In this document: positions 32,539 through 38,997 of the stretch, in pieces
How the letters are laid out: each line of letters opens with the position of its first letter
How positions within the stretch are numbered: position 1 is the first letter of the stretch
IMG/VR virus record: IMGVR_UViG_3300046691_000215
Coordinates: 1 to 39,095 of that record
Length of the DNA stretch: 39,095 nucleotides
Direction: 5' to 3' (one strand)
Source: a virus
The notes under the pieces: generated by a model
What the model saw: only the letters and a program-made list of their open reading frames with translations
Databases searched by the model: none
Told to the model about the DNA's origin: nothing
Made by a program: the position numbers and the translations under genes

Positions 32539-32799
32539 CTATGCCGCAGACTTTTTTGGGTGGGCTTCGGCGACGCGAAGCACCTTGTGGGCGAGCTCAA
32601 TAAGGTCAGGTCGCAAACCAGCGATAGTGATCTCGCCGTCAGAGGCGTCTTGAAGACGCTCGGCAAGTTCGGCAGATGCTTTCCGATGACCGCCAGCAAG
32701 CTGCCAGAGATGTCCGACGGTGGTCTTCGCTGCTTCGGCTACCAGCTGACGTCGGTCGGCTGTTGCGCTGGCGAGCCAATCTCGCAAGTGGTCATTCAT
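32539..32799 (-). CDS. Cro/YdaS-like early regulator
   Basis: An 86-residue helix-turn-helix protein, ATG 32799 with AGGAG 7 bases upstream. The start MNDHLRDWLASATADRRQLV is followed by AAKTTVGHLWQLAGGHRKAS, a HTH as in YdaS/Cro-type regulators, and ITIAGLRPDLIELAHK. It faces the CI-like repressor across an operator region of three palindromes and is the first gene from pR. By analogy to Cro it represses the CI promoter and favours lytic growth. Confidence 0.82.
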   Translation of the reverse strand: MNDHLRDWLASATADRRQLVAEAAKTTVGHLWQLAGGHRKASAELAERLQDASDGEITIAGLRPDLIELAHKVLRVAEAHPKKSAA

Positions 32800-32824
32800 A
32801 GGGGTTCTCCTAATACGTAGGAGA

Positions 32825-32891
32825 AATTTAGCTTAGGGCTAATATCAGAGCAAGGAATATTTAGCTGTGAGCACATTTAGCATTGAGCTAA
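32825..32891. promoter_or_regulatory. Right operator region (OR) and pR promoter
   Basis: Three copies of a palindrome lie here: TTAGCTTAGGGCTAA (32828-32842), a weaker TTAGCTGTGAGCACA (32861-32875) and TTAGCATTGAGCTAA (32877-32891). The consensus is TTAGC-N5-GCTAA. On the minus strand TTGCTC (32853-32848) and TAAATT (32830-32825), 17 bases apart, make a plausible pR for the Cro-like gene; the first operator lies inside it. The third operator overlaps the region just upstream of the CI start, so CI and Cro should compete here. Confidence 0.8.
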
Positions 32892-32911
32892 AGAATGGCA
32901 TTCTTGCTGGC

Positions 32912-33760
32912 ATGGATATCTACGCGATTCGCAAACGCCAATTGATCAATTTGATCGGCGATCAAAAAAAAGGCGCCTGTGCCGAGCGATGGGGGATGGC
33001 GCCTGCGCACTTGAGCCAAATCCTTTCGGAAAAGACCGCCAAGAATTTGGGCGATGACGTAGCTCGTCGGATTGAGGTGGTTGAGAAGCTTCCCAGGGGG
33101 TGGTTTGACTCTCTACCGACCGACGATGAGTCGGTCGGTCCTGGTTCGAAAGAGATCATCACAGCGCCGGCCGCAGAATCAAATTCATCGGCCGCAGACC
33201 AAGTAAAACGAATGCTTGGAAAAGTGAAGGGGCTTTCGATTGAGGCACGGGATCGAATTGTCGCCGCTGCCGAAGAACCTGACGATGGGTTGCCCCATCA
33301 ACTCTCGGTGAGCATCGCAAGCCTACGCCCGACCAATGACGAGATCGTCATCCCTCAGTACGACATTCGAGCTGCCATGGGCCATGGCCAGGTTCCACCG
33401 GACTATACGGAGGTTGTTCGAAATCTGGTGGTACGCGAGGAAATCCTGCGCGAAAAAGGCATCACATATACGTCCAAGACATCTCTGGGGATGATCAATG
33501 GATGGGGCCAGAGCATGGAAGGCACCATTAATGACAAGGATTTGGTCATTGTCGATAAAGGAGTGCGGGATTTCATCGGAGAAGGAATCTACGTTTTGAC
33601 CTGGCATAACGATCTTTATATCAAGCGGGTCATGCGCCTCGACGAAGAACATTACCGGCTTATCTCTGACAATCCGCACTATGAAAACCAGACAGCCCGG
33701 ATCGATGACGTAACCATTCACGCGAAGGTGTTGCTGATCTGGAACGCCAGAAAAGCCTGA
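32912..33760 (+). CDS. CI-like repressor with S24 peptidase domain
   Basis: A 282-residue lysogeny repressor. I prefer ATG 32912 because MDIYAIRKRQLINLIGDQKK is the usual start of this family and keeps all operators outside the gene; a GTG at 32867 would add 15 residues over the third operator. Residues 1-65 hold the HTH (GACAERWGMAPAHLSQIL). A linker rich in Asp/Ser/Ala follows, then the S24 domain with Ser201 (GWGQSMEGTI) and Lys238 (LYIKRV), the catalytic pair for RecA-stimulated self-cleavage. The expected Ala-Gly cleavage site is replaced by AAMGHG (about residues 154-159), so cleavage may be slower or at a variant bond. Confidence 0.92.
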   Translation: MDIYAIRKRQLINLIGDQKKGACAERWGMAPAHLSQILSEKTAKNLGDDVARRIEVVEKLPRGWFDSLPTDDESVGPGSKEIITAPAAESNSSAADQVKRMLGKVKGLSIEARDRIVAAAEEPDDGLPHQLSVSIASLRPTNDEIVIPQYDIRAAMGHGQVPPDYTEVVRNLVVREEILREKGITYTSKTSLGMINGWGQSMEGTINDKDLVIVDKGVRDFIGEGIYVLTWHNDLYIKRVMRLDEEHYRLISDNPHYENQTARIDDVTIHAKVLLIWNARKA

Positions 33761-33776
33761 CCGATCTCTATAAGTC

Positions 33777-33804
33777 AAAGCCCGCTTCTTCAGCGGGCTT
33801 TTTT
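33777..33804. terminator. Bidirectional terminator between CI and DUF1654 genes
   Basis: AAAGCCCGC pairs with GCGGGCTTT around TTCTTCA with T6 on the plus strand and TTTGACTT on the minus strand. It ends both convergent genes. Confidence 0.85.
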
Positions 33805-33811
33805 GTGCTCG

Positions 33812-34132
33812 TCAGAAAGGCGCTGGCTCTTCCACCGCATCGAATTCTTCATGAGCTTCTACGCGCGGATCTTCATCCGCCGGAGCTTCCCACCGCAGCG
33901 TAACCGACTCGTCCTCATCGTTGAATGTCATCTCAATACCGTCAACATCGGTGAGCGCATCCATCACCTCATCCCATTCTTTATCCCCATCGGTGTCTAG
34001 CCGATGAATCGTCGCCCACTTCCGATCCTGCGCTATTGGGTGGTTGATCATGTTTGAGACTCTGAGAGTCAGGCGCTCCACTCCAGACATCGGCTTCGAC
34101 TCTTGCGGTTTTTTCTTCTGCGGGCTTGCCAT
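33812..34132 (-). CDS. DUF1654 family protein under LexA control
   Basis: A 106-residue protein; AAGGAG lies 6 bases before the ATG. After a basic tail (MASPQKKKPQESKPMSG) it matches the DUF1654 pattern, found in Pseudomonas genomes and prophages: VERLTLRVSNMINHPIAQDR, IHRLDTDGDKEWDEVMDAL, IEMTFNDEDESVTLRWEAP. The acidic C-terminal end is typical of DNA mimics but this is speculative. A perfect LexA operator lies 18 bases upstream, so it should be DNA-damage induced, possibly helping prophage induction. An OL operator lies just upstream of that. Confidence 0.82.
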   Translation of the reverse strand: MASPQKKKPQESKPMSGVERLTLRVSNMINHPIAQDRKWATIHRLDTDGDKEWDEVMDALTDVDGIEMTFNDEDESVTLRWEAPADEDPRVEAHEEFDAVEEPAPF

Positions 34133-34149
34133 CAGCTACTCCTTGATTA

Positions 34150-34165
34150 CTGTATGCATGTACAG
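34150..34165. promoter_or_regulatory. LexA box of the DUF1654 gene
   Basis: CTGTATGCATGTACAG matches CTGT-N8-ACAG exactly and is itself nearly palindromic. It overlaps the expected promoter of the minus-strand gene starting at 34132. Confidence 0.82.
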
Positions 34166-34177
34166 CCTTTCAGAATA

Positions 34178-34312
34178 TTAGCTTGATGCTAATCCCCGCG
34201 TAAAGACCGATGGTGAATTCCTGCCTGCAACTCCTCCAAAACTGAATTTTTCACCCAAAGCTAAATTATTTAGCTTCCAGCTATTGACTGATCTTTAGCT
34301 CGTGGCTAAATT
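34178..34312. promoter_or_regulatory. Left operator region (OL) and pL promoter
   Basis: Operators are TTAGCTTGATGCTAA (34178-34192), a variant TTAGCTTCCAGCTAT (34270-34284) and TTAGCTCGTGGCTAA (34295-34309), plus a reversed pair GCTAAATTATTTAGC at 34260-34274. On the plus strand TTGACT (34284-34289) and TAAATT (34307-34312) form a strong promoter with a 17-base spacer. An operator lies between and over its elements, so CI should block it. It drives the rightward operon from the LuxR-type gene onward. Confidence 0.82.
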
Positions 34313-34607
34313 TACCTCAACGCCACCCAACAGGCGCCAGAGCAGAAACAGCTCGCCGCTCTTTAACAGTCAGCGCAACAAATACAACAGACCGCATTGC
34401 CTCTACCGGCGACCGGCGAGCAGACAGGCCCGAAAGCCTGCCCACGACAGGACCAACCTGGACGGTTGCTCGATGGTGAAACGCCAGAACCGTGTGAATG
34501 ACCCGGCAAGCAATGCGCCCCGCCCCTCCGGCGGCAATAGGACGGAAAGTTTCACTGATGCACCTGGCTGGCCGGGTGCATTGGGAAAACAACCGGGAGT
34601 CAAAACG
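34313..34607 (+). promoter_or_regulatory. Long pL leader with boxA-like and hairpin (nut-like) elements
   Basis: The 295-base untranslated leader has CGCTCTTTAACA (34357-34368), which matches the boxA of Nus-dependent antitermination. A hairpin CAGGC-CCGAAA-GCCTG (34425-34440) follows and could be a boxB. A second, very stable hairpin (34559-34580, TGCACC/GGTGCA extended to 10 pairs) lies just before the ribosome-binding site of the LuxR-type gene. These suggest RNA-based control of the pL operon. No coding frame with a start site is supported. Confidence 0.5.
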
Positions 34608-34991
34608 ATGGAAACAGAAATCGTAAATGGCACATGGAAGGGTCACCTCGGTCGTGGCCTGGCACCGCGAGAGCTTCAGTTTCTTCTCTGGGTAGCCCTC
34701 GGGCTCACCGCTAAGGAAATCGCACGGGAGGTAGGCATTTCGCCGGCCACCGTAGCGAAGCGCCTCACCAACGCCATGTTCAAGCTCGGCGTCACCCGCC
34801 GCGCAGCTCTGGTGGCTGAAGCGATGCGCCGCCAAATCATTTCACCGATGTGCTTCGTGCTGGCTGCGCTGATCGCCATGCACGCAATGCTCGATGGCGA
34901 CTCTATGCGCCGTGATCGCCGCGTCCCTGAGCGCCGTATCGCCCAGGTCCGGACGGTGAAGCGCGCCGAAGCTTATGACCACCACGCATAA
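34608..34991 (+). CDS. LuxR-type helix-turn-helix regulator
   Basis: A 127-residue protein, ATG 34608 with GGGAG 9 bases upstream; a longer open frame to 34302 covers the leader and is not supported. Residues 18-70 (GLAPRELQFLLWVALGLTAK, EIAREVGISPATVAKRL, FKLGVTRRAALVAEAMRR) are a complete LuxR/GerE C-terminal DNA-binding domain with no signal-receiving domain. A short hydrophobic stretch and a basic tail follow. It is the first gene of the pL operon and might control phage or host promoters. Confidence 0.82.
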   Translation: METEIVNGTWKGHLGRGLAPRELQFLLWVALGLTAKEIAREVGISPATVAKRLTNAMFKLGVTRRAALVAEAMRRQIISPMCFVLAALIAMHAMLDGDSMRRDRRVPERRIAQVRTVKRAEAYDHHA

Positions 34992-35004
34992 CCTGGAGAA
35001 CTTC

Positions 35005-35166
35005 ATGAAGCACGAAGCAGCAGTCGCAAAACTGACCCAGCACGCGCAGCAATGCGATGAAAACGCAGCAATCCAGCAAGACGAAGGCAAGTGGCAAGAA
35101 GCGAAATTGAACGAACGACTTGCTGCCGATTACCGACAGGCAGTCGCAGCGCTCCAGGCTGAATGA
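35005..35166 (+). CDS. Small helical protein of the pL operon
   Basis: A 53-residue protein; ATG 35005 with GGAG 6 bases upstream fits better than the upstream 34975 frame. It starts MKHEAAVAKLTQHAQQCDEN, is fully helical with Ala/Gln/Glu, and has one Cys. Unknown function. Confidence 0.55.
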   Translation: MKHEAAVAKLTQHAQQCDENAAIQQDEGKWQEAKLNERLAADYRQAVAALQAE

Positions 35167-35168
35167 GC

Positions 35169-35200
35169 ATCACTGCTGCACCTTGGCGACAGGGTGCAGC
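35169..35200 (+). repeat. Hairpin repeat, copy 1
   Basis: Begins ATCACT, followed by a perfect 8-base stem (GCTGCACC/GGTGCAGC) and then GGGATGC. Shares the CATCACT-lead and GCAGCGGGATGC tail with copy 2. It sits between the small helical gene and the TerB-like gene. Confidence 0.55.
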
Positions 35201-35229
35201 GGGATGCAACCCAACCCAGAGGAACCACC

Positions 35230-35667
35230 ATGTTCGGCAAACTTTTTGGCAAGAAATCCGGCGAAGCCCGTCAGGCCCTGGCCGTGATGACCAACCGCGA
35301 TTTGATGCAGGCTTCGGTCTACGGCGTGTTCTACGTCGCTTCCGCTGATGGCGACATCGAAAAGGAAGAGCTCGAGAAGATCGAAAAGCTGATCAACAAC
35401 TCCCCGGCCCTGAAGGGTTTCGGCGCCGAGCTGAGCAACACCATTGACCGCGCCAAGGCCGACTTCAACGACGGCGGCCCGCGCATCATCCGGCAGAACG
35501 CCGAGAAGGAATTGAAGGACCTGGCCCATAGCGTCGACGATGCGGCGACCGTCCTGAACTTCATGCTGACCGTTGCCGAGGCTGATGGCGACATCGAGGA
35601 CGCCGAAATGGTGGTTCTGGAGAAGGCCGCCAAGATCATGAACCTCAACCTCAAAGACTACCTGTAG
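35230..35667 (+). CDS. TerB-like protein (tellurite resistance TerB family)
   Basis: A 145-residue protein; GAGGAACCACC precedes the ATG. After MFGKLFGKKSGE the helical domain shows YGVFYVASADGDIEKEELEK and LNFMLTVAEADGDIEDAEMV, the two acidic D-x-D-x-x motifs that define TerB and bind metal. Stand-alone TerB-like proteins are frequent in phage early operons. A stress or anti-defence role is possible; direct tellurite resistance is unlikely for a lone TerB. Confidence 0.87.
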   Translation: MFGKLFGKKSGEARQALAVMTNRDLMQASVYGVFYVASADGDIEKEELEKIEKLINNSPALKGFGAELSNTIDRAKADFNDGGPRIIRQNAEKELKDLAHSVDDAATVLNFMLTVAEADGDIEDAEMVVLEKAAKIMNLNLKDYL

Positions 35668-35669
35668 TC

Positions 35670-35849
35670 ATGTTCCGCAGGCTCAGCAATAAAGTGCGCA
35701 CGCTGGCCGCCTACGGGCTCGCGGGCGGGATCGTTTTCGTCGACTCGGCCAGTCGCATCCTTTCAATGGTCGGTGACCTGGTACTGGTCGCGCTGTTGCT
35801 GATCGTGCTGCTGGCTGGCAAGGAGAAAGCCTGTGACATCAAAAAATAG
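35670..35849 (+). CDS. Small membrane protein, 59 residues
   Basis: Starts two bases after the TerB-like stop, so translation is probably coupled. It encodes MFRRLSNKVRTLAAYGLAGG and a hydrophobic helix (LVLVALLLIVLLAGK) near the end. Overlaps the next gene by 17 bases. Unknown function; its company with TerB suggests a membrane partner. Confidence 0.6.
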   Translation: MFRRLSNKVRTLAAYGLAGGIVFVDSASRILSMVGDLVLVALLLIVLLAGKEKACDIKK

Positions 35850-36051
35850 TTCATCCAGCACCAGCGGCGGTGTCGGCCTTCTTGGTCTGCTGGGCATTCT
35901 GTTCGTGGGCCTCAAACTCACCGGTTACATCGACTGGTCCTGGTGGTACGTGACCATGCCGTTCTGGGGTGCTTTTGCGCTGTTCCTGGTCATCGGCTCG
36001 CTCTGCCTTCTCGGGTGGCTGCTGACCAGGCTCTTGAGCGCAAAGCGGTAG
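35833..36051 (+). CDS. Small two-helix membrane protein
   Basis: A 72-residue protein; GTG 35833 is 7 bases after AGGAG. The N-terminus is Ser-rich, then two hydrophobic segments occur (VGLLGLLGILFVGLKLTG, and about residues 42-66). Between them is the aromatic IDWSWWYVTMPFWG. This resembles the short membrane proteins named transmembrane Fragile-X-F in phages. It may modify the membrane in superinfection exclusion; this is unproven. Confidence 0.7.
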   Translation: MTSKNSSSSTSGGVGLLGLLGILFVGLKLTGYIDWSWWYVTMPFWGAFALFLVIGSLCLLGWLLTRLLSAKR

Positions 36052-36052
36052 T

Positions 36053-36083
36053 CATCACTTCTGCCCATTCAATGAGTGGGCAG
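36053..36083 (+). repeat. Hairpin repeat, copy 2
   Basis: CATCACTT, then CTGCCCATTC paired with GAGTGGGCAG (10 pairs, one G-U) around a 3-base loop, then CGGGATGC. The possible ATG at 36072 lies at the loop, so folding could hide that start. Confidence 0.55.
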
Positions 36084-36230
36084 CGGGATGCGGACGCCAA
36101 CCTCGCAGACGCGAGACACCTGCATCACTTCTGCCAACTTGAGATGAAGTTGGGGCATTGCTGGATTTGCCATAGGACTCCAGCCCGATCACCTCGAAAG
36201 AGGCTGCATCGGAATGTCGGCGGGTCATGA
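36072..36230 (+). CDS. Small basic ORF, 52 residues
   Basis: MSGQRDADANLADARHLHHF, then QLEMKLGHCWICHRTPARSP and a basic end. A CWICH motif could bind metal. Its stop overlaps the next ATG (ATGA), which supports translation, but no ribosome-binding site is visible and the start lies in a hairpin. Overlaps hairpin repeat copies 2 and 3. Confidence 0.4.
   Translation: MSGQRDADANLADARHLHHFCQLEMKLGHCWICHRTPARSPRKRLHRNVGGS
36123..36157 (+). repeat. Hairpin repeat, copy 3
   Basis: CATCACTT, then CTGCCAACTT paired with AAGTTGG-GGCA (one bulge). It lacks the GGGATGC tail of the first two copies. Confidence 0.45.
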
Positions 36231-36379
36231 AAAAAGCATCTCCAGAGCAATCGGATTGTGGCGAATACCCGGACGTCGATTGCAGAAAATGGTGTGGACC
36301 GACATTCCAATGCAGCTTCAAAGGTGGCCACTGCCTGCCCAGTGAGCGAACAACGGGAGATACCGCCATGAAGGAATAA
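36227..36379 (+). CDS. Cys-rich small ORF, 50 residues
   Basis: Overlaps the preceding stop by ATGA. Five Cys are spaced C11-x7-C19-x3-C23-x5-C29-x6-C36 (DCGEYPDVDCRKWCG, then FQCSFKGGHCL). This spacing suggests a zinc-binding or disulfide-bonded miniprotein. No family recognised. Confidence 0.45.
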   Translation: MKKASPEQSDCGEYPDVDCRKWCGPTFQCSFKGGHCLPSERTTGDTAMKE

Positions 36380-36653
36380 CCCGCCGTTGCCGAGCAACAG
36401 TATCCGCTGGCACTACAGCCCTGCGCGCTTTGACCGACGAGAGAATATCGGTTGCGGAGAGCGCGCCTTGTCAGCGCCCCGAAGCGGGCAAAGCCCACAG
36501 GATCTGCTGGTGACATCAGCGCCGGACAAGTAACCGGCAACCCCGCCCCCACGACGCCACCCGCATGCACTCCCCTCCGCGCCCACCGGCAACTAGCGGA
36601 ATGGATGAGTGCATCCGAGTTTTGTTGGATTAAGCAAGCACCGAGGATCAACT
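36380..36653. other. Non-coding stretch in pL operon
   Basis: 274 bases, GC-rich. No frame with a ribosome-binding site was found on either strand; a long minus-strand open frame covering 36055-36651 has atypical composition and no start signal. No clear promoter or terminator is seen. Confidence 0.5.
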
Positions 36654-36926
36654 ATGCATCCATCATTTCAAGACCGCATCGATGAACTCGGTGTGCTCCT
36701 GCGCAAAACCCACGCCGCCCGCATCGAATTCTTCGACCGTGTTGACCTCGTCATGCCGCCTAAGAAAGTGCGCTTTCAGGTGTCTGGGGAGAGCGGCGGC
36801 ATGTACCGGGTGATCGACCTGAGCAGCGGCAAGACTCGCGCCTTTCGTGAAACTTTCAAGTCGGCTTACGACCTTGCCTTGCAGTTCGAAGACAAGGCCA
36901 ACCGCCTTCCGGGAGCCAAGCAATGA
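36654..36926 (+). CDS. Phage protein of unknown function, 90 residues
   Basis: ATG with GAGGATC upstream. It starts MHPSFQDRIDELGVLLRKTH, then VRFQVSGESGGMYRVIDLSS and KTRAFRETFKSAYDLALQFE. Alpha/beta, charged, without motif. Overlaps the next gene by ATGA, forming a tight four-gene string. Confidence 0.65.
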   Translation: MHPSFQDRIDELGVLLRKTHAARIEFFDRVDLVMPPKKVRFQVSGESGGMYRVIDLSSGKTRAFRETFKSAYDLALQFEDKANRLPGAKQ

Positions 36927-37156
36927 TCGGGAAACCTCTTCCGGATCCGCGCGCCGCCGCGCTGGCCGATATCGAACGCAAGATTGCCGAGTTCTTCGGT
37001 TCTGGCGGAAAGCCAACCGAAGCGAAGGGATTTAAACCCAAGCGCCCGCCAGCCCGGTCGAGCACAATCGACCCTGAAACGGTGCTGAAGCGCCGCCGGC
37101 CTTCTCCAACCCAGGCAGAACGCATCGCGCTACGGCGGATGACGGAGGCGCTATGA
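36923..37156 (+). CDS. Small basic phage protein
   Basis: A 77-residue protein coupled by ATGA on both sides. A helix (RAAALADIERKIAEFFG) is followed by a Pro/Lys/Arg-rich tail (KPKRPPARSST, LKRRRPSPTQAER). May bind nucleic acid. Unknown function. Confidence 0.6.
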   Translation: MIGKPLPDPRAAALADIERKIAEFFGSGGKPTEAKGFKPKRPPARSSTIDPETVLKRRRPSPTQAERIALRRMTEAL

Positions 37157-37614
37157 GCAAGCGCAAGGCAAACAACGGTTTCGCCCGCGCCGAACGCAGC
37201 TGCCGGGCATTGCTCCGAACCAATCATGTCGCGGTCGTGAACATCGACCCAAGCGGCGCCCAGATCATGGCGAACTGGAAGAACTGCCGGCAGATCCGGA
37301 GCTTAGCGATTGCCAACGCTCTGTTCGACTTCTCCTACCACTGGACGATCTATATCAGCGCCATGTGTCGAGACGAGCGCGGCGGTGAGTACGTCAAGTC
37401 GGTGGAGATATCGCCGGAGGGCATCTACAAGGTCGAGCGCCTTACGGATGCCATCGAGCATTACTACCTGGAGCTCCGGAACAGCTGCAACCCAAACCAC
37501 ATGGTTGCTTCTGGGTGGATCGCCGTTCCTGCCGAGGTGACGCTCGACGAGGCGCAGGCCGCGAAGCTGTTTTACGCCGCCGGCGCCTGGCATCAGGTGA
37601 AGGTCGCGGCATGA
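37153..37614 (+). CDS. Phage protein of unknown function, 153 residues
   Basis: Starts MSKRKANNGFARAERSCRAL, then NCRQIRSLAIANALFDFSYH and WTIYISAMCRDERGGEYVKS. Mixed alpha/beta. Overlaps both neighbours by ATGA. It is of the kind often seen in Pseudomonas phage early operons, but I know no function. Confidence 0.65.
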   Translation: MSKRKANNGFARAERSCRALLRTNHVAVVNIDPSGAQIMANWKNCRQIRSLAIANALFDFSYHWTIYISAMCRDERGGEYVKSVEISPEGIYKVERLTDAIEHYYLELRNSCNPNHMVASGWIAVPAEVTLDEAQAAKLFYAAGAWHQVKVAA

Positions 37615-37808
37615 GACGGATCAACACCCAGGTGCGCCAGCGCCGACGACAGACATGGCTGGATCTACCAGCCCACGGAATTGAAGAGACAGGCCATGGC
37701 CAAGAGCAATGCGGATATTCAGAGGGACAAACGCGCCAAGGAGAAGGCATTGCTCGACCGGATTGGCGCCGAGAAGCGATCGCTGATTGTATCGAAGGCA
37801 CTGGCTGA
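37611..37808 (+). CDS. Arginine-rich small ORF overlapping next gene
   Basis: 65 residues, MRRINTQVRQRRRQTWLDLP onward. The start overlaps the previous stop (ATGA), which argues for translation. However, 113 bases lie inside the next gene in another frame and the second half looks like a shadow. It may be a short real leader for reinitiation. Confidence 0.35.
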   Translation: MRRINTQVRQRRRQTWLDLPAHGIEETGHGQEQCGYSEGQTRQGEGIARPDWRREAIADCIEGTG

Positions 37809-38007
37809 TGCGCTTCAGGTGCTGGGCGCGCGCCACGGCTTCAAGGAATGGCAGGAGACGGTTTCGACGTTCCTGATCAACCTGGCCGCCGCGCCCGCTC
37901 AAGACTCCGACCGCTTCGCCAACATGTCGCGACCTGAAATCGTGATTACCGAAAAGCAGTCGCGACAGCTTGAGAAGTTCGCCAAAACTGGCACCGAGGT
38001 GAGTTAA
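37696..38007 (+). CDS. Phage regulatory-like protein, 103 residues
   Basis: ATG 37696, MAKSNADIQRDKRAKEKALL. It continues LDRIGAEKRSLIVSKALADA, LQVLGARHGFKEWQETVSTF and LEKFAKTGTEVS. Strongly helical and basic near the start, with a layout like small ribbon-helix-helix or phage DNA-binding proteins; no definite match. It ends 4 bases into the convergent gene at 38004. Confidence 0.6.
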   Translation: MAKSNADIQRDKRAKEKALLDRIGAEKRSLIVSKALADALQVLGARHGFKEWQETVSTFLINLAAAPAQDSDRFANMSRPEIVITEKQSRQLEKFAKTGTEVS

Positions 38008-38258
38008 ATGCTGCTTATTGGCAGCCCATCAAAATCGATTGGCCGTGTATGAGTGAAGAGCCCGTCTTGCAGTCCAATAATCTTGGCAAGCACGGCTTTT
38101 GGAGTCTCTAGCCCAAAGTAAACGATGTATTCGTTGCTGCCGCCTTTCCTTTGGATACAAGTGACGTAGTGCTCCACCTCGATGGGCGTAAGCCCGATCG
38201 CATTGCCAATAGCTCTATTTCGCCGAACCTCCGATGTCTCCTCAGATTGGTTACTCAT
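38004..38258 (-). CDS. Unrecognised small protein, 84 residues
   Basis: MSNQSEETSEVRRNRAIGNA, then LTPIEVEHYVTCIQRKGGSN and EYIVYFGLETPKAVLAKIIG. An alpha/beta fold is likely. It converges on the pL operon. The opposite direction and lower GC suggest separate cargo. Confidence 0.55.
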   Translation of the reverse strand: MSNQSEETSEVRRNRAIGNAIGLTPIEVEHYVTCIQRKGGSNEYIVYFGLETPKAVLAKIIGLQDGLFTHTRPIDFDGLPISSI

Positions 38259-38385
38259 AGCGAAATACTCAGGTGCTATCTAAGACAAAGCTTAGACCAA
38301 CAACCCATACCCGCTGTCGCCACCGGTCAGGGTGGGCGTTTGACCCAAACCCATTTATTGCGCTCAGCCACGACTATGGCACAGC

Positions 38386-38583
38386 TCAAAGGTTGAAGCG
38401 GCGCGTTGCTTCAAGTTCTTCGGCGGTCTTTATCGCAATATCAAGTCTGTAATTCCAACTCGAATCGGTACCTGGACCGACAAGCTCAAAGCCTCTGTGC
38501 TTTTTACCGTCAGGTCCGATCATGACCCTATGGAAAATTAGGTATCTGCCAATCCTGCATTCTAGAGAGCCGCGGCATTCCAT
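38386..38583 (-). CDS. Unrecognised small protein, 65 residues
   Basis: I chose ATG 38583 (GGAG 9 bases upstream) over the earlier in-frame ATG at 38622. It starts MECRGSLECRIGRYLIFHRV, then PDGKKHRGFELVGPGTDS; beta-rich with two Cys. Unknown. Confidence 0.5.
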   Translation of the reverse strand: MECRGSLECRIGRYLIFHRVMIGPDGKKHRGFELVGPGTDSSWNYRLDIAIKTAEELEATRRFNL

Positions 38584-38685
38584 CTGATCGCGCTCCAACA
38601 GAAGTAAATACCAGAGTACCAATACACCTCATCAACCAGTAGGGGCAATACGGGTAAGCTAAATACCAATCGTCTCCCGGCCGTA

Positions 38686-38997
38686 TCACCAATCAGCCAT
38701 GATTCGTGACTCGGAATGTGTCAGTGGCTCGCCCTTGTAACGCAGCACGGTCAACAAGCGGCGCCGATCAATGTTCCTGCTTCCTGCAGGCACCATGAAA
38801 ATCGCGCCGCCATTCGAGAATCGACCAGCTTCAATGAGCGCTCTAAGCTCTGCTTCATTCATTCCAAGACACACCATTTCTTCAGGGTCGAAGGTGTAGA
38901 CAAACTTCCCTTTCTTAGACCCCATCTTGAATTTGTAAGGGTGGCAGATGAGCCCTGCTCGATTTATCCCAATGACATCTTCCAACAGCTCCAGCAT
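38686..38997 (-). CDS. Unrecognised protein, 103 residues
   Basis: MLELLEDVIGINRAGLICHP, then KFVYTFDPEEMVCLGMNEAE and GGAIFMVPAGSRNIDRRRLL. Compact alpha/beta. No strong ribosome-binding site. It is the last gene seen; whether still inside the prophage cannot be judged. Confidence 0.5.
   Translation of the reverse strand: MLELLEDVIGINRAGLICHPYKFKMGSKKGKFVYTFDPEEMVCLGMNEAELRALIEAGRFSNGGAIFMVPAGSRNIDRRRLLTVLRYKGEPLTHSESRIMADW

Noticed and set aside
34302-34607. N-terminal extension of the LuxR-type gene from ATG 34302
   Set aside because: It overlaps the pL -10 region and the operators; no ribosome-binding site; ATG 34608 has one and gives a clean HTH protein.
35230-35667. Tellurite resistance operon
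   Set aside because: Only a TerB-like gene is present; no TerC, TerD or TerZ relatives in the window.
36055-36651. Minus-strand open frame of 198 codons in the apparent gap of the pL operon
   Set aside because: No ribosome-binding site, unusual Ser/Cys/Arg composition, no domain, and opposite to an operon with coupled plus-strand frames.
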